Assembly: GCA_014904985.1 (NCBI GenBank)
Contig: MU128983.1
Span: 1-64,000 of the forward strand
Direction: 5' to 3'
From: Hydnum rufescens UP504
Taxonomy: Eukaryota > Basidiomycota > Agaricomycetes > Cantharellales > Hydnaceae
Length of the DNA stretch: 64,000 bases
A model generated the notes under the pieces. It was not told the DNA's origin. It was given only the letters and a program-made list of their open reading frames with translations, and did not search any database. The position numbers were made by a program, and so were the translations under genes. Every line of letters starts with the position of its first letter. The stretch's first letter is position 1. This document shows, piece by piece, positions 22,842-33,525 of the stretch.

Positions 22842-25800
22842 GTGGAATATGCCTCTCCCCCAAAGCGACGTATAATCGAGGAAACAGACAAGTCACTCTC
22901 TCGCCGCCTCGGTGAAACTGAAATTACGAATAATGACGGCGCAGAAGATCTTCCTATGCGATGGCTCACTAATTTCACCATCCTCGACCAGCTGACGCAG
23001 ACGCCATTGTCTCTTTTCGAACTTGACAGAGAGCCGGACGACTCCGCCATGAATATCGATTATGTATTTACAGCTACTGGGACCGTCATGCCTGATCTCG
23101 CCGACGAAGAAGACGAGGAACCGAATGACATTGACGCCGATGGGATCGACTCGGATTCAGATGATTCTTCACCACCGGACCAGCTTAGTCGCGTGCGAGT
23201 GAATTTGAGCGTGATCTGGTATGTCCACGTTGGGTACGAGTCCAAAATATATCTGCGCACAGAGTTCGCTTGGTACATTCTTGGTACCCCCTCTCCTCAA
23301 TATGCACCGTTATACGAGCCTTATTGGATTCGGCATCACCTTGTGTCTCTTGTATGCAATGTGCTGGATCAGTCCCAAGATGGACACAACAAACGTATGG
23401 ATTATCCCGCTTTCATCAAATCACTGGAGGTAACGGAGACGTGTCCGGATGATATCGTGGAGGCCATGCAGGTTAGAACTCTCTGCTTCATCCCCCCCAC
23501 AGTGTCTCATCTCACGATATCTCTGATCTTTACGCAGATCATTGGGAGACCTCTTAATGAGACTGATGTTATTAGAGAGGTTTGTATGACTGGTATCTCC
23601 CTGTATACCCATGGATATTCACTGCCTCTCGATTCTCAGAGACCTCATATACTCGAAGATATTCATTATTTTGGGAAATATATGGGCTCAAGTTTGATCG
23701 CCAACACCCTCTATACGTGGCCCTTCGCTCAGTTCCACCCAAGGTTAAGGTTTGTATGTGCCACCAGACGATGGCCTCTTTCAAATTATCTACTGACTCT
23801 TTCCCAGCCAACCGCTTCTGCATCTGTTCAGGCTCCCGTTCAGCCCGTGGAAGCTGTGCGGTCCGTGGAAGCTGTTCAGTCCGTACGAGCCGTCCAGCCC
23901 GTGGAAGCCGTCCAGCCTGTGGAAGCCGTCCAGTCCGCGAAAGTCGTCCGGCCCGTGGAAGTACGCCCTCGCCGTCAGGATGCGCACCCGAGCATCGCCG
24001 ATAATATCATCATTCGACGACACGCTGGCCGTTCGCAGCGGATGAACCCAGAGAGGGAGGTCCTGAAGTATCGAAACCCCACATTTGTTACTCCTTTGGT
24101 GGGGCGCAACGCACAACGCCTCTTCGACCAGGTCCTCAAGTCTGCGAATCAGTATAAGCGCTCGGCGAAAGATACCGATCTCGAGGACAGCTTCGGCTAC
24201 TCTGGAGTGCTAGACTCCGACCCAGCTTGGAAAGGTCCCGAACTCATGTCTCCAGCTGAAATTGAGGGTGTTGCTAGACGGCGTAAAGTATCGTGGACAG
24301 GAAAGGGTATCTCGGATTACAGCTCTGGGCAACGCCACACATACTACACCGGTGTCAAAATCGGGGATGGAACTGTACTGGTATGTGATATTAATGCGTC
24401 TCTCCTGTGGTGAAATTGTCGCGGTGGGCTCATGAATCATCATTGACATAGGTAGGGGATTATGTCATGGTTCCTGCTGGTATCATGGTGGATCATTCAG
24501 TCAGGGAAGTCATGTTCCGGCAAGCCAGTTCCCAGTCTGCTCACGATTTAGGGAACACTCGATGGTGCGTGCACCTTTATATGAACTTCCCTTCGTCAAG
24601 AACTTATAGATACTTCGTATCCATCTCAGGTTTGGTGAAGTGATTCAATTGTATGACAGACCTCAGAAAAATCGAAGTTCGAAAATGATGCACATCCGAT
24701 GGCTGGCACATGCTTCGAAAACTATCCTTCAAGAAGCCCATCATCCTAGGGAATTATTTGCGACATATGATTGCGACCTATTACCGGTCGACCTAATTCA
24801 AGGCGCATGCGATGTACGTCGCCTAGGCCCTGGAGATGCAGTGCCCCAATATTCGATTTCTTGTCCAGAAAACATATTCTTTCTGCGGTGCGTGGAGGTG
24901 GTCCGATTCTAATGCATAGCCTAGGAATAATGTGCTTCTCTAGGCGTCGTTGGGACGAGAGAACATCATCGTTTCACAGTCTGGACCCGGAAATCGACCT
25001 TCCTTTGGCTGAGGGCCCACGCACATGCATTTGCTGTACCCTTGATGATGAGGAAAAACGATCAGCTAAACCGCGTGTTGTTGGACAGACTCTTCACCTT
25101 CGAGGCGAGAGTTATCACCGATACGATCATGTGTACCTTACGAACGCGTCTGATGTTGGCCTCTTTGACATTGCCCAAATCACGGACATTTCTAGTGAAT
25201 CCGTTGTGAAAGGCAAATTCTACCAACGCTATTCTTCAGATGGAAAAAATACGGTAAGATCTTTGCTAGCCCATTATTTTATCCTCGCTCACCGATTTGT
25301 TAGCGCCAGCTCTTCCTTATAAATCGAACAGTAAATATACCCATTTCGCTCCTCGCCCAGAAGTGCACTGTGGTGCATACTAGCACGTTATCCGAAAATC
25401 CTTTTGACGAATTTGGCCAAGACCCGGACCTGTTTCACGTTGAACGCTCTTTGCGCAATCCCAACGAAGGTGATGGGATGCCGCTCGGTCCCGAGGCCCT
25501 GAAGTCTTGCGAAATATGTCACGAAGACTGGGAAAGGCACCGAGAGTTGCGCTCAAATCCCTCACTACGGATGATGGATGTTTTTTGTGGCGGCGGGGGC
25601 ATGTCGCAGAGCTTCGTTCGTGCCGGGGCAGCTTCCGTGGAGTGGGGCATTGATTTTTCTCCGTCTGCTTGCGAGACATTTCGGTGAGCCACGTGCTGCT
25701 CTTCTAAACTTCATCTTGCATTGACGCCGTTGATGTCTAGGGTGCAACATCCTAGTTCGTACTTGCCACCGCTAATCCGTTGGATCCACTGAATATTTTC

Positions 25801-27508
25801 CCACACGGCAGATGCAAAAGTATACAATCAATGTGTCAATCGGATTCTGGAACATCAAGCGGTCCCTGAATCTCGACGCAGGCCTTTATACTCCATCGGC
25901 GATCCGAGAAAACCCCTTCCTCGCTTTCCCGAAAAAGGCGAGGTCGACCTCGTTTCCCTCACACCTCCGTGTACAGGATTTTCTGGTCTTAATCGGTGCG
26001 GTTTCCTCACAATTTGTATCATGCCTATCACTAAACAATCATTTAGTTTCCGCAAAGCTGCAGACGTACGCAACACGCTTATCGCACCGGGACTCTCGCT
26101 TGTAGAGCTTCTGCGACCCAAATATGTGTTAAGTAAATTACTCAGTTACGTTAATAGGGGCCACATTCTCAACGGACTTCACAGTTGAGAATGTTCTCAA
26201 CATGGCCAGATTCCCCCTCCGTGGTAAGGATACAGGCCGTGGCTCGGTAGGTGGTGGAATCAAATGGGGCACCCATTTATTTATTCTCCGAACCTTGTTG
26301 GATCTTGAGTGAGTATGACATCCTCCTTCAGCTTCAGGTGTTGATATGCAAGGGCTAATAAAATGGTCTTTAGCTATCAAGTTCGGTTTGCGGTCCTCCA
26401 GGCAGGCGCTTACGGTTTACCCCAAGGCCGTCACAGAATCGTCTACATCGCAGCGAAGAATGGAACCCCACTTCCCGATTTTCCTCTGCCTACACATCAG
26501 TTCCCCACCCCTCCACCCTCAGTGAAGCTCCCAACGGGGAGCATGGCCCCGATGATCACCCGCGAATGTGTGCCTCACCGCCAAATACATGCAAAAGATG
26601 CATTATTAGATCTTCCTGGGTTTCATTGGTTTGTGTCGTTCAGCGTTTTTAGAGTTGAATTATGTTTAATATTTTTGGCGTATCAGGAAAGATCCAAGTG
26701 AGCAAAGTCAAGTGCCCAACAACCCCAAGCTCCGAGTCTTTGCGCCCCATTCTGGACTGTGTGGTTTCGCCAAGGCCGTGAAGTACGACAGCACACCGCT
26801 CTCAGATTATCAAGGATGGTTAAGGGTAGGGTCGCGTAGAGTGACACATCATTCAACGGGAGTGTATGGCGATCGGACGATGGCGAGGTATGTTTCCAAC
26901 TTGGCCGGAAGTATGATCCAGCTTTATTCCATGCTGGTTGCCTTTTCAGGGTGTGCAATATCCCTCTCCATGAGAATGCTGATCATCGAGGTGAGCAAGT
27001 TGTGTCTCTTTTTATGATCCATCTTTTGCCAACGATCCTACTCAGCACTGCACCCCGACTTCTCGCTTGCATCCTACGTCGATAATACTGGTTCGGCCGC
27101 TCGAAATCGCATGTATGCGGGCTCTTTTGGAAGGGTAGGCCTAGGCGGAACATTCCAAACCATTGTGACCGTTGTAAACCCCTCTAATCGACAAGGTCGT
27201 TGTTTGCATCCAGCGGTACGCGTGGTTGCTGTGAATGCGTATTATCCTTGCTTACCTTTCAAACATGGCCAGCAAATGCGGGTGCTGACTGTGCGGGAGT
27301 GGGCGCGTGCCCAAGGCTTTGGAGATAGCACTGATTTTATATCCGTACAAAATAGTCAAGAGGATGTGAGTGATTTGAGATCGATGGTCGTTTCGTTGCC
27401 TGCCCGTTAACATGCCCTGTTCAGCGATATCGTATCATAGGAAATGCAGTTCCCATCCCTCTTGGCATGGCTCTCGCTCGCCAGTTTTTATATAATGATA
27501 GGTCGTGA
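22842..27508 (+). CDS. dnmt1: DNMT1-type DNA (cytosine-5) methyltransferase (RFTS, two BAH, catalytic domain)
   Basis: The N-terminus (MEYASPPKRRIIEE) precedes an RFTS-like domain (PMRWLTNFTILDQLTQTPLS; NIDYVFTATGTVMPD; IWYVHVGYESKIYLRTEFAW). A linker carries a hexapeptide repeat, then come two BAH domains (GDYVMVPAGIMVDHSVREVM; ETYHRYDHVYL-type second copy reading SYHRYDHVYLTNASDVGLFD). The catalytic domain shows motif I MMDVFCGGGGMSQSFVRAG, motif IV TPPCTGFSGLNR with the catalytic Cys, motif VI FTVENV, motif VIII QAGAYGLPQGRHRIVYIAA and motif X GNAVPIPLGMALARQFLYND. The stop is at 27506-27508. This is the maintenance-type architecture. All key catalytic motifs are present, so activity is expected. 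PCT replaces the commoner PCQ in motif IV. Introns lie between most domains; exact counts are uncertain. Confidence 0.9.
23844..23966 (+). repeat. 18-base coding minisatellite in the DNMT1-like gene
   Basis: Six full 18-base units plus a partial one are arranged head to tail with a few substitutions. The consensus codes for a hexapeptide of the form P/S-V-E-A-V-Q. The repeat lies in the linker between the RFTS-like region and the first BAH domain. Each unit is a multiple of three, so copy-number change would keep the reading frame. Confidence 0.85.
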
Positions 27509-28125
27509 GGACGATAATGATGATGGGTTCCATTTAAAGTACATGGTATATTATAGTAAGTGGCGGGTGCGTACAAATCCACAAGGGAGATAAAACGTCC
27601 TTGGCCGAGGCGGGGAGTCTGCGGGCAAAAGGGACAATGTATAATTTCTGGTAAAGACAAAGTCACTGGCAGCAGCGAAAGGGGGAAGCAGGACATCCGC
27701 GTAAGGGGAAGGAGATTGAGGCATTAGATAGGTATTAAGGAAGAAAGTAGGTTAACGGTCTGAAGGGGAAGGTAATAGGAGCAGAGACTGGGTCGTCGCA
27801 TCCATTGATGAAGGATAGAAGAGCAAGAGAAGTAATTGAAGTACAAGTATTCAGGGAAGAGAAACTCGTCCGTCGTCTTGGCACCGCAACGCGTCCAGAG
27901 AGGACGAGAAAGAATCTCTGGGGAACTTGACAGAATGGATGGTTTTTGGCTCGCCACAATGGATCGATCCTATGACCGAAACGGCGAAGCCTGGAGACTT
28001 GGATCCCCCGCACGAGGCTCAAGTCCCGAGACCTCCATCCATCCATCGCCACTGCGGAGGGATACACATTGTAGCGAGCCCACTAGCTGCGTCTCAAGTG
28101 GAGGAGATCCACGTCTAATGCGGCA
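27509..28125. other. Intergenic, DNMT1-like to She3-like gene
   Basis: About 620 bases. Open frames on both strands are short and lack domain-like content. An upstream non-coding or very short first exon of the She3-like gene could lie here, but I cannot point to it. Confidence 0.35.
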
Positions 28126-29975
28126 TTGCCCGTGATGGAAATTTCACAGTTTCGTGCCCCAAGTGCTTGGATGCAGTCTTCGCAACAAGCATCATCATCT
28201 AACTCCAACTCCCGGCCTTCCAGCAGGGCATCACGTCTCAGGGCACCGTCTCCCGTGATTCTGTCACCTGTATCTTCTGGAGGCGTCAACCGACGCGATT
28301 CAGCTTCTACTGTCAATGGGTCAACAACGACCCCGCGACCGGTTTCTATCATAGACGATGCCCTCTCCGATGGATTCTCATCGCCATCATCGCTAATGTT
28401 TGACAAGCGTAGGTCAACGGCTGCTCTTGTGGCTTTGGCAGGCGAGAACAGTATGCTCCCACTCCCAGTAACTCCTAATCGTGACCCACCGTCTACGAAT
28501 GGGTCACAGTCGTTCCGTTCCGGGGGTGAAACTATAGCGGAGGGCATTCCCTCGGATTATGGGTCTCGGGAGACCGATATATTCATGGGTAAAATGAGTC
28601 CTACGCGCACTTTATCTCGTGCGTCCGTTTTGTGTTCCAAAAGTATGGGGGGACTTATTTTCCTGTGTCCGTGCAGGTATCCCCGTGAGCTCTGTGGGTC
28701 AGCAATCGTTTTCTCTTGGGTAGCCTGTGCGAATACCGGACGATTGATTGATGGAGCTATCGAATTAGGTCACGCCCGAGCGTTAGCGGAGGAGAACACT
28801 ACTTTTGAGTCTCGTTCATACAATCAGGATTTGGAGCCAAATCCGCCATCAAGCTCTGGACGCCATTCTCTCCCTGTTTCTGGATCCCCAAGCACATCTA
28901 ATCGTCGGTCCATGTTAATCACTGGAGGTACAACCAAAGTCCTTGCAGACCTTCAAGCCGGTGTTGTAAATGCCCGAAATGCATTGGAGAATACCAAATC
29001 TCAACTACGGTATGGACTGAACTCTCCCCACAGTCGACGCCACCTTATGCCTCTCATTCTTAGATTATCGCAGCGAACAGTTGCCCAGGTATTCTTTGCT
29101 TGCTTTGAATTTAAGATTTAGCGTGGAATGTTTTGTTTATATAATATCTTTTGTGGTAGCTTACACGGCAAACCGAAGACCTTAAAGATGGTCGTGAGCG
29201 GCTCCGACTAGAAAACGAAGGCTTGAACAATGTTGTCGCCCGGAAAGAACGTCTATTGCAAGAAGTGCGTGTCTCCTGAAATAGGTGTGTCATAGATCTC
29301 ATAGCCTGAGATATTTGCAGGTCCTAGAACGTGCTCGAAAGGCCGAGGCCGAGGCTGCCACCTTGAAGACAACTCTGAAAACCACTTCGGCTGACACTAA
29401 AAAGGCGCTTCGTGACATGGAGACAGCACTCGCCCAGGCTTCGTTGTCGTCGCAGAAGTCTGAGCGGGAGTATGTAACACTGAAGGACAGTATTAAAGGG
29501 ATGGTAGAGGGATGGCAGCGGGAAGTCAAGATGTTGCGAGAAGACGTGAGACGAAAAGAGGATGAATGGGGGAAGGAGCGTGAGGAGGTTGCCTTGAAAT
29601 ACAAGAGCCTCCTCAAACTCCAACAGGCTACAAAGTCAGTGGGATTGTGTTATATGCGTCATTTGGTTATGCTGACGATATTACAGAGCGGAGAGACAAC
29701 GATTGGATGGACTCAAGGCGGAGTCTCGAGCCTTGGATACTTCGTTCGGGTCATATTATGAGAAGGAGCTGGCTGGCCTTCGGGAAGAAATTGCAAAAAA
29801 TAAAGATCAAACAAAAGTTGCCGAGCGCACGGCAGAGTGAGTCGATTTCCTATGACCTCGGCTCTGTATCCTCCTGAACGACTTGCCCCAATGTAGAGAA
29901 GTCGCAGCCGAGCTTGCGCGCATACAACGACTGATGAGGCAAGGAAAGAATGGCAAAATTACCCTTGCGAGGTGA
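28126..29975 (+). CDS. She3-like coiled-coil protein ('SWI5-dependent HO expression protein 3' family)
   Basis: A disordered Ser-rich N-terminus (SSSNSNSRPSSRASRLRAPS) is followed by the conserved family block. It starts with LADLQAGVVNARNALENTKS, then QLTRQTEDLKDGRERLRLEN, EGLNNVVARKERLLQEVLER and ARKAEAEAATLKTTLKTTS. It continues with QKSEREYVTLKDSIKGMVEG, YKSLLKLQQATK, and ends RIQRLMRQGKNGKITLAR. The whole C-terminal half is a long coiled coil. In budding yeast She3 links myosin V to mRNA cargo; in filamentous fungi the molecular role of this family is not established, so the name is by similarity only. One intron of 150 bases (GTGCGTCC...ATTAG, 28620-28769) would give SR/HARALAEEN, but the stretch can also be read through, so that part is uncertain. 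The start at 28126 is the first Met of the frame. Confidence 0.75.
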
Positions 29976-30231
29976 AATTAATCGTTTTCGTATGGTTTTC
30001 TCGCTTGCTTGCTTTCGGACACCGGCTGTCGTTTAGCATGTTCAATACCCATTCGCAATGATTGTTTTTTATGAACTCGTGTAGCATTCACGTATCACAT
30101 CCTCTGGTAGACGAGGCGCACGATGCTATTCGGTAGTTGTGTATTTCGTGTAATTACTCTAATCATTCAGTTCCCGTTATTATGAGTCTGTCCACGCGAT
30201 TCTCTTTGGAGTGAGGACGTTTCGCTGCAGA
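29976..30231. other. Flanking sequence 3' of the She3-like gene
   Basis: AT-rich sequence with several T runs, consistent with a 3' UTR and terminator region. Nothing else was recognised. Confidence 0.3.
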
Positions 30232-30611
30232 ATGGCTTCGGCTGCCAGTGGGTGGCCTGTGGGAACCCACCGCATATAACTTGTCCGTTCTGTTTTTTTC
30301 CAGCGTTCTCGAAGCCCTCCCTCCGCATTATAGTACTGATTTGCTTCTTCTCAACCATTTGCATTTGGCTCTGGTTAACCAGTTGTCACAGGGTCACTGT
30401 GTCACGCGCAGAACTGAATTAATGCGGAGAATCCCCCGCATGATTGGAAAACATCGGACAAAATACCGAAATCTCTTCCGGCGGTCTTGCCGGTGGTGCC
30501 TGATGAAGCCACAGAGGGTCCGGAAAATGGCATTTTGACACCCTACGACTCTACGAGTCTACGGCCTGAGTCCCCCCACATCATCTACCGAAAAGGGGGC
30601 CACTCTCCGTG
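30232..30611 (+). CDS. Possible small gene, unknown product
   Basis: I do not recognise this protein. A plausible model starts at ATG 30232 (MASAASG). A 52-base intron (GTGGCC...TTCCAG, 30252-30303) then gives VLEALPPHYSTDLLLLNHLH. A second possible intron (GTTAAC...CGGAG) leads to a frame reading NPPHDWKTSDKIPKSLPAVL, VPDEATEGPENGILTPYDST and SPHIIYRKGGHSP, ending at 30609-30611. Both pieces have protein-like composition, and the first intron has a good polypyrimidine acceptor. The second junction ends in a weak GAG acceptor and may be wrong; an unspliced reading would instead end at 30538. The product would be about 90 residues. Confidence 0.27.
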
Positions 30612-30830
30612 AACAGGTATATCAATTGAGGATTACGTAAACCACGTGATTTTGCCGATCACTCGAACCATCGTGAGGTAGGGTTCTGAAGGTCACCCAA
30701 CTCGTCACCCGCGCAGACGACCGGCTCTGGGAGGTGGCCGTGATGTGGATACTCCTACAAAAGAGAACACGGCTGAAACCCTGGGTACAGTGTGTGACTT
30801 GTCAGGGCTTGCACTTCGACTCCTTGACTG

Positions 30831-30840
30831 TATATAAAAG
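30831..30840 (+). promoter_or_regulatory. TATA-like element
   Basis: The sequence TATATAAAAG is followed about 30 bases downstream by a CATCACAGAC stretch that could be an initiator. No convincing coding exon starts in the next few hundred bases, so if it works it may drive an untranslated or unrecognised transcript. Confidence 0.35.
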
Positions 30841-31101
30841 TGTCTTCTGAACATCACAGACTATACCTCCCCGTCTGGACGACGGGATGGATCCCATGCA
30901 CAAGATAATCTATCTATGACACAATCTGGTGCTCCAGCTACGCCTTGTGACTTTGTACAAATACCTCCATTGCCAAATTTTTCCATATCGCAACCATTTG
31001 AATTAACAATTTTGATCCATTGAGACACTACCAAAATAAAATAAAATCAAGTTTTGCAACTCTAGAATATGCATGATTGTGATCTGAAAGCCACCAGCCA
31101 A

Positions 31102-31119
31102 AGGGTAGATATCTACCCT
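31102..31119. repeat. Perfect 18-base palindrome
   Basis: The sequence AGGGTAGATATCTACCCT reads the same on both strands. It could be a dimeric protein-binding site or a chance event. It sits 280 bases upstream of the pyridoxal kinase start. Confidence 0.6.
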
Positions 31120-31398
31120 CCTGTTGGATAAGCGAGTTCAGGGGACGGATGGAACAGGCAAGTGTCCAGTTCAATCGGGCGCTTCTGCATAGAGGCAGGT
31201 GAGAGCCTGCCTAACATTTGGGGGGAAACCCCTCATCACAAGCATATTCGGGTGCTAAATGACGATGGTGACTTGCTTGACAGTAGGGAGTTCCATGATA
31301 GCCCCCAAATGAGCCCCCCAATGATGGTTTTTTTTTGGTGGCAACTGAATGGTCTCAAGATCGGAAATGTCCGGGTGATTGGTTTCTGCTTGACTCTG

Positions 31399-32793
31399 AT
31401 GTCAGGCCGTGTTCTTTCCATCCAATCTCACGTCGTGAGTGGTTATGTGGGTAAGTAATCTGCCAACACCGTCATGAGAGATGCTAATTCGCAAATCTGC
31501 ATATCAAGGTAATAAAGGTGTGATGCTACTCCCCGAGTCACGCCAGTGAAATAGAGACTCACCTAGTCATCTTCCTCAGCCGCTACTTTCCCCCTTCAGG
31601 TCCTGGGTTATGATGTAGATGCCGTCAATACTGTCCAATACTCTAATCATGCTGGTGAGGGCAACTTATGGGTGTCCTTGGAGACCTGCTGACGGCGCGG
31701 GCGGCGCATAGGCTATAGACGATTCGCGGGAACTAATTCTCAAGCGACAGAGTTGGATTCGATATTCGAAGCAATGAAGAAAAATGGGCTCTTCCGTGCC
31801 AACAGGATCCTGACTGGTATCAAGGATGTATCTGTGTCACTATGGGTGTCGCTGAGTATCTTAATATGGCAGGTTACGTTCCCAATGCCAGTAGTCTCCA
31901 GTCGATTGCAAATCTGATCAAATGGATGTGCTCAGGCGAGAATGAGATTATGTATTTGCTAGATCGTACGTCTCAGACTCGGTGGTGTCTATTTCCCCGT
32001 ACCCCATATTATGCTGACACTGTTTTGTAGCCGTCATGGGCGACGACGGTAGATTATACGTTTCCCCGGACGTGGTGCCGGTCTATAGGGATGTTCTGTT
32101 GCCCTTGGCGACTGTAATAACACCGAACTGGTTTGAGGTCGAGTTGGGTGTATTAATTTCCACGTGATTTCTCTAGCCTTACGACCGGCATCCCTTAGGA
32201 TACTCACAGGAATTAAAATCACCACCATGGCGTCGATCAAATCGGCCGTGGAGAAATTGCATTCAGTGCATGGTGTACCACATGTGGTTATCAGCTCTTT
32301 GCCGTTGACTGCTGAATTGGAGGCTGAGGTGGCTGCCGTCACACGTCCAGCCGCTCGGTCGAATTCGGCTTATTCGGGTGATAACCTCCTGTGCATCACG
32401 TCAAGCGCTTCAGCGGCCAAGGAAGGGCCGGTGTCGAACGTGCACGCAATTTGTATTCCACGAATCAAGGGATACTACTCTGGGGTCGGTGACTTATTTA
32501 GTGCACTGGTTCTCGCGCATTTTCGCCCTACGGAGGGATCGGAAGCTCTCAGTGATGCGACAACGCTGGCGCTGTCCACGATCCAGGAAATTTTGCTTAG
32601 GACATATGAGCATTGTGAAAGTCTGGCAGAAGAGGAGCGGCCGCCGACAGATGATGAAGCTGATGCTGCTGATGCAGAGCGACGGGTACGACGAATGCGA
32701 GCCCGCGAGCTGCGTATCATTCAGAATATGGAGTGCATTCGCAATCCACCCCGTGAGAGGTGTATGGCACGTTGGACGGGGTTTTGGGACTAG
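31399..32793 (+). CDS. Pyridoxal kinase
   Basis: The enzyme phosphorylates pyridoxal, pyridoxine and pyridoxamine in vitamin B6 salvage (PfkB/ribokinase-like fold). The start at 31399 gives [18 protein letters not shown], the conserved N-terminal substrate motif. Next are [20 protein letters not shown] and [15 protein letters not shown]. The nucleotide-binding part has [20 protein letters not shown] then [11 protein letters not shown]. The catalytic region reads [20 protein letters not shown], with the G-x-G-D catalytic aspartate. Five or six introns join in frame. The C-terminal part carries a basic insertion ([20 protein letters not shown]) and ends MARWTGFWD. Looks complete. Confidence 0.92.
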
Positions 32794-33525
32794 AGGTAAC
32801 TAACTAGAGCAGCCTGGGTTCGCACCCATTTTGACGGGCGGTGATTTGTTAAAATGAATAATTATTTTAGAGTCCCTTTCCTCATGGTGGTGGCGTGTGC
32901 GCAGTGCGTGAGCGGAGAAACTAGAGGCTGGCGATGGGGAAAAGAGCCCTTTGGCCCTTTTGATATGCGACGGGAGATGCCGATCCAAGATCAAGAAGCC
33001 AGATAAGGTTGTCGCGGAAGCAAAAGCGTGGGTAACCAACAACCGCTGCCCTGCCCGACAGCGGAAAGAGAGCTAGGGCGCAGGACAAAATTGGAGAAGA
33101 ATTGTTGCCGATCAGCGATGGGTAGAGAAAAAATTCCCCACAAATATAGCCCGGGAAATTTCAGTCCTGGATGCATTCATTCCATGTACGATGTACGACT
33201 GGTGGGATAGGCGCGGCTGTCGTAGCTGCCCACTATCTCTGTCGAGCAGCCACCGCCCGAGAACGTTGGGACTTGTCGCGCCGCCGAGGTCGTCGCCTAG
33301 GGTCTGATAAAAATCCGGATTTTTTTTAATGAGAAGCATGTATCAGGGTCCTCCTGTGTTTGCAGCGGAGAATTCAGGATCCGTTACCTTCCTTCTCGTT
33401 TTTATCTAGTCCACCGCGCCTACAGAAGGGGATTGCGCCGCACAGCGAGCACAGCGCGCGACTCGCCGACGAATCCCTATCCATGACGGCCCCTTCGTTC
33501 TAGATACCTACAACACATTATTGCA
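32794..33525. other. Intergenic, pyridoxal kinase to HSF-type gene
   Basis: About 730 bases. It contains a GAGAAG/TTTTTTT-rich segment near 33330 and a pyrimidine-rich leader near 33380-33420, compatible with a long 5' UTR of the transcription factor. No gene was seen. Confidence 0.35.

Larger units (their letters stand above)
30612..31398. other. Gene-poor stretch before pyridoxal kinase
   Basis: It holds a consensus-like TATA element, a perfect 18-base palindrome and an AT-rich segment near 30960-31070 (AAAATAAAATAAAATC). No coding exon or repeat end was recognised. A degraded mobile element is possible but unsupported. Confidence 0.3.

Noticed and set aside
32755..32830. GGTTCGCACCC motif after the pyridoxal kinase stop, with an A-box-like TGGCACGTTGG upstream
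   Set aside because: The A-box-like part is coding sequence and the acceptor ends do not pair.
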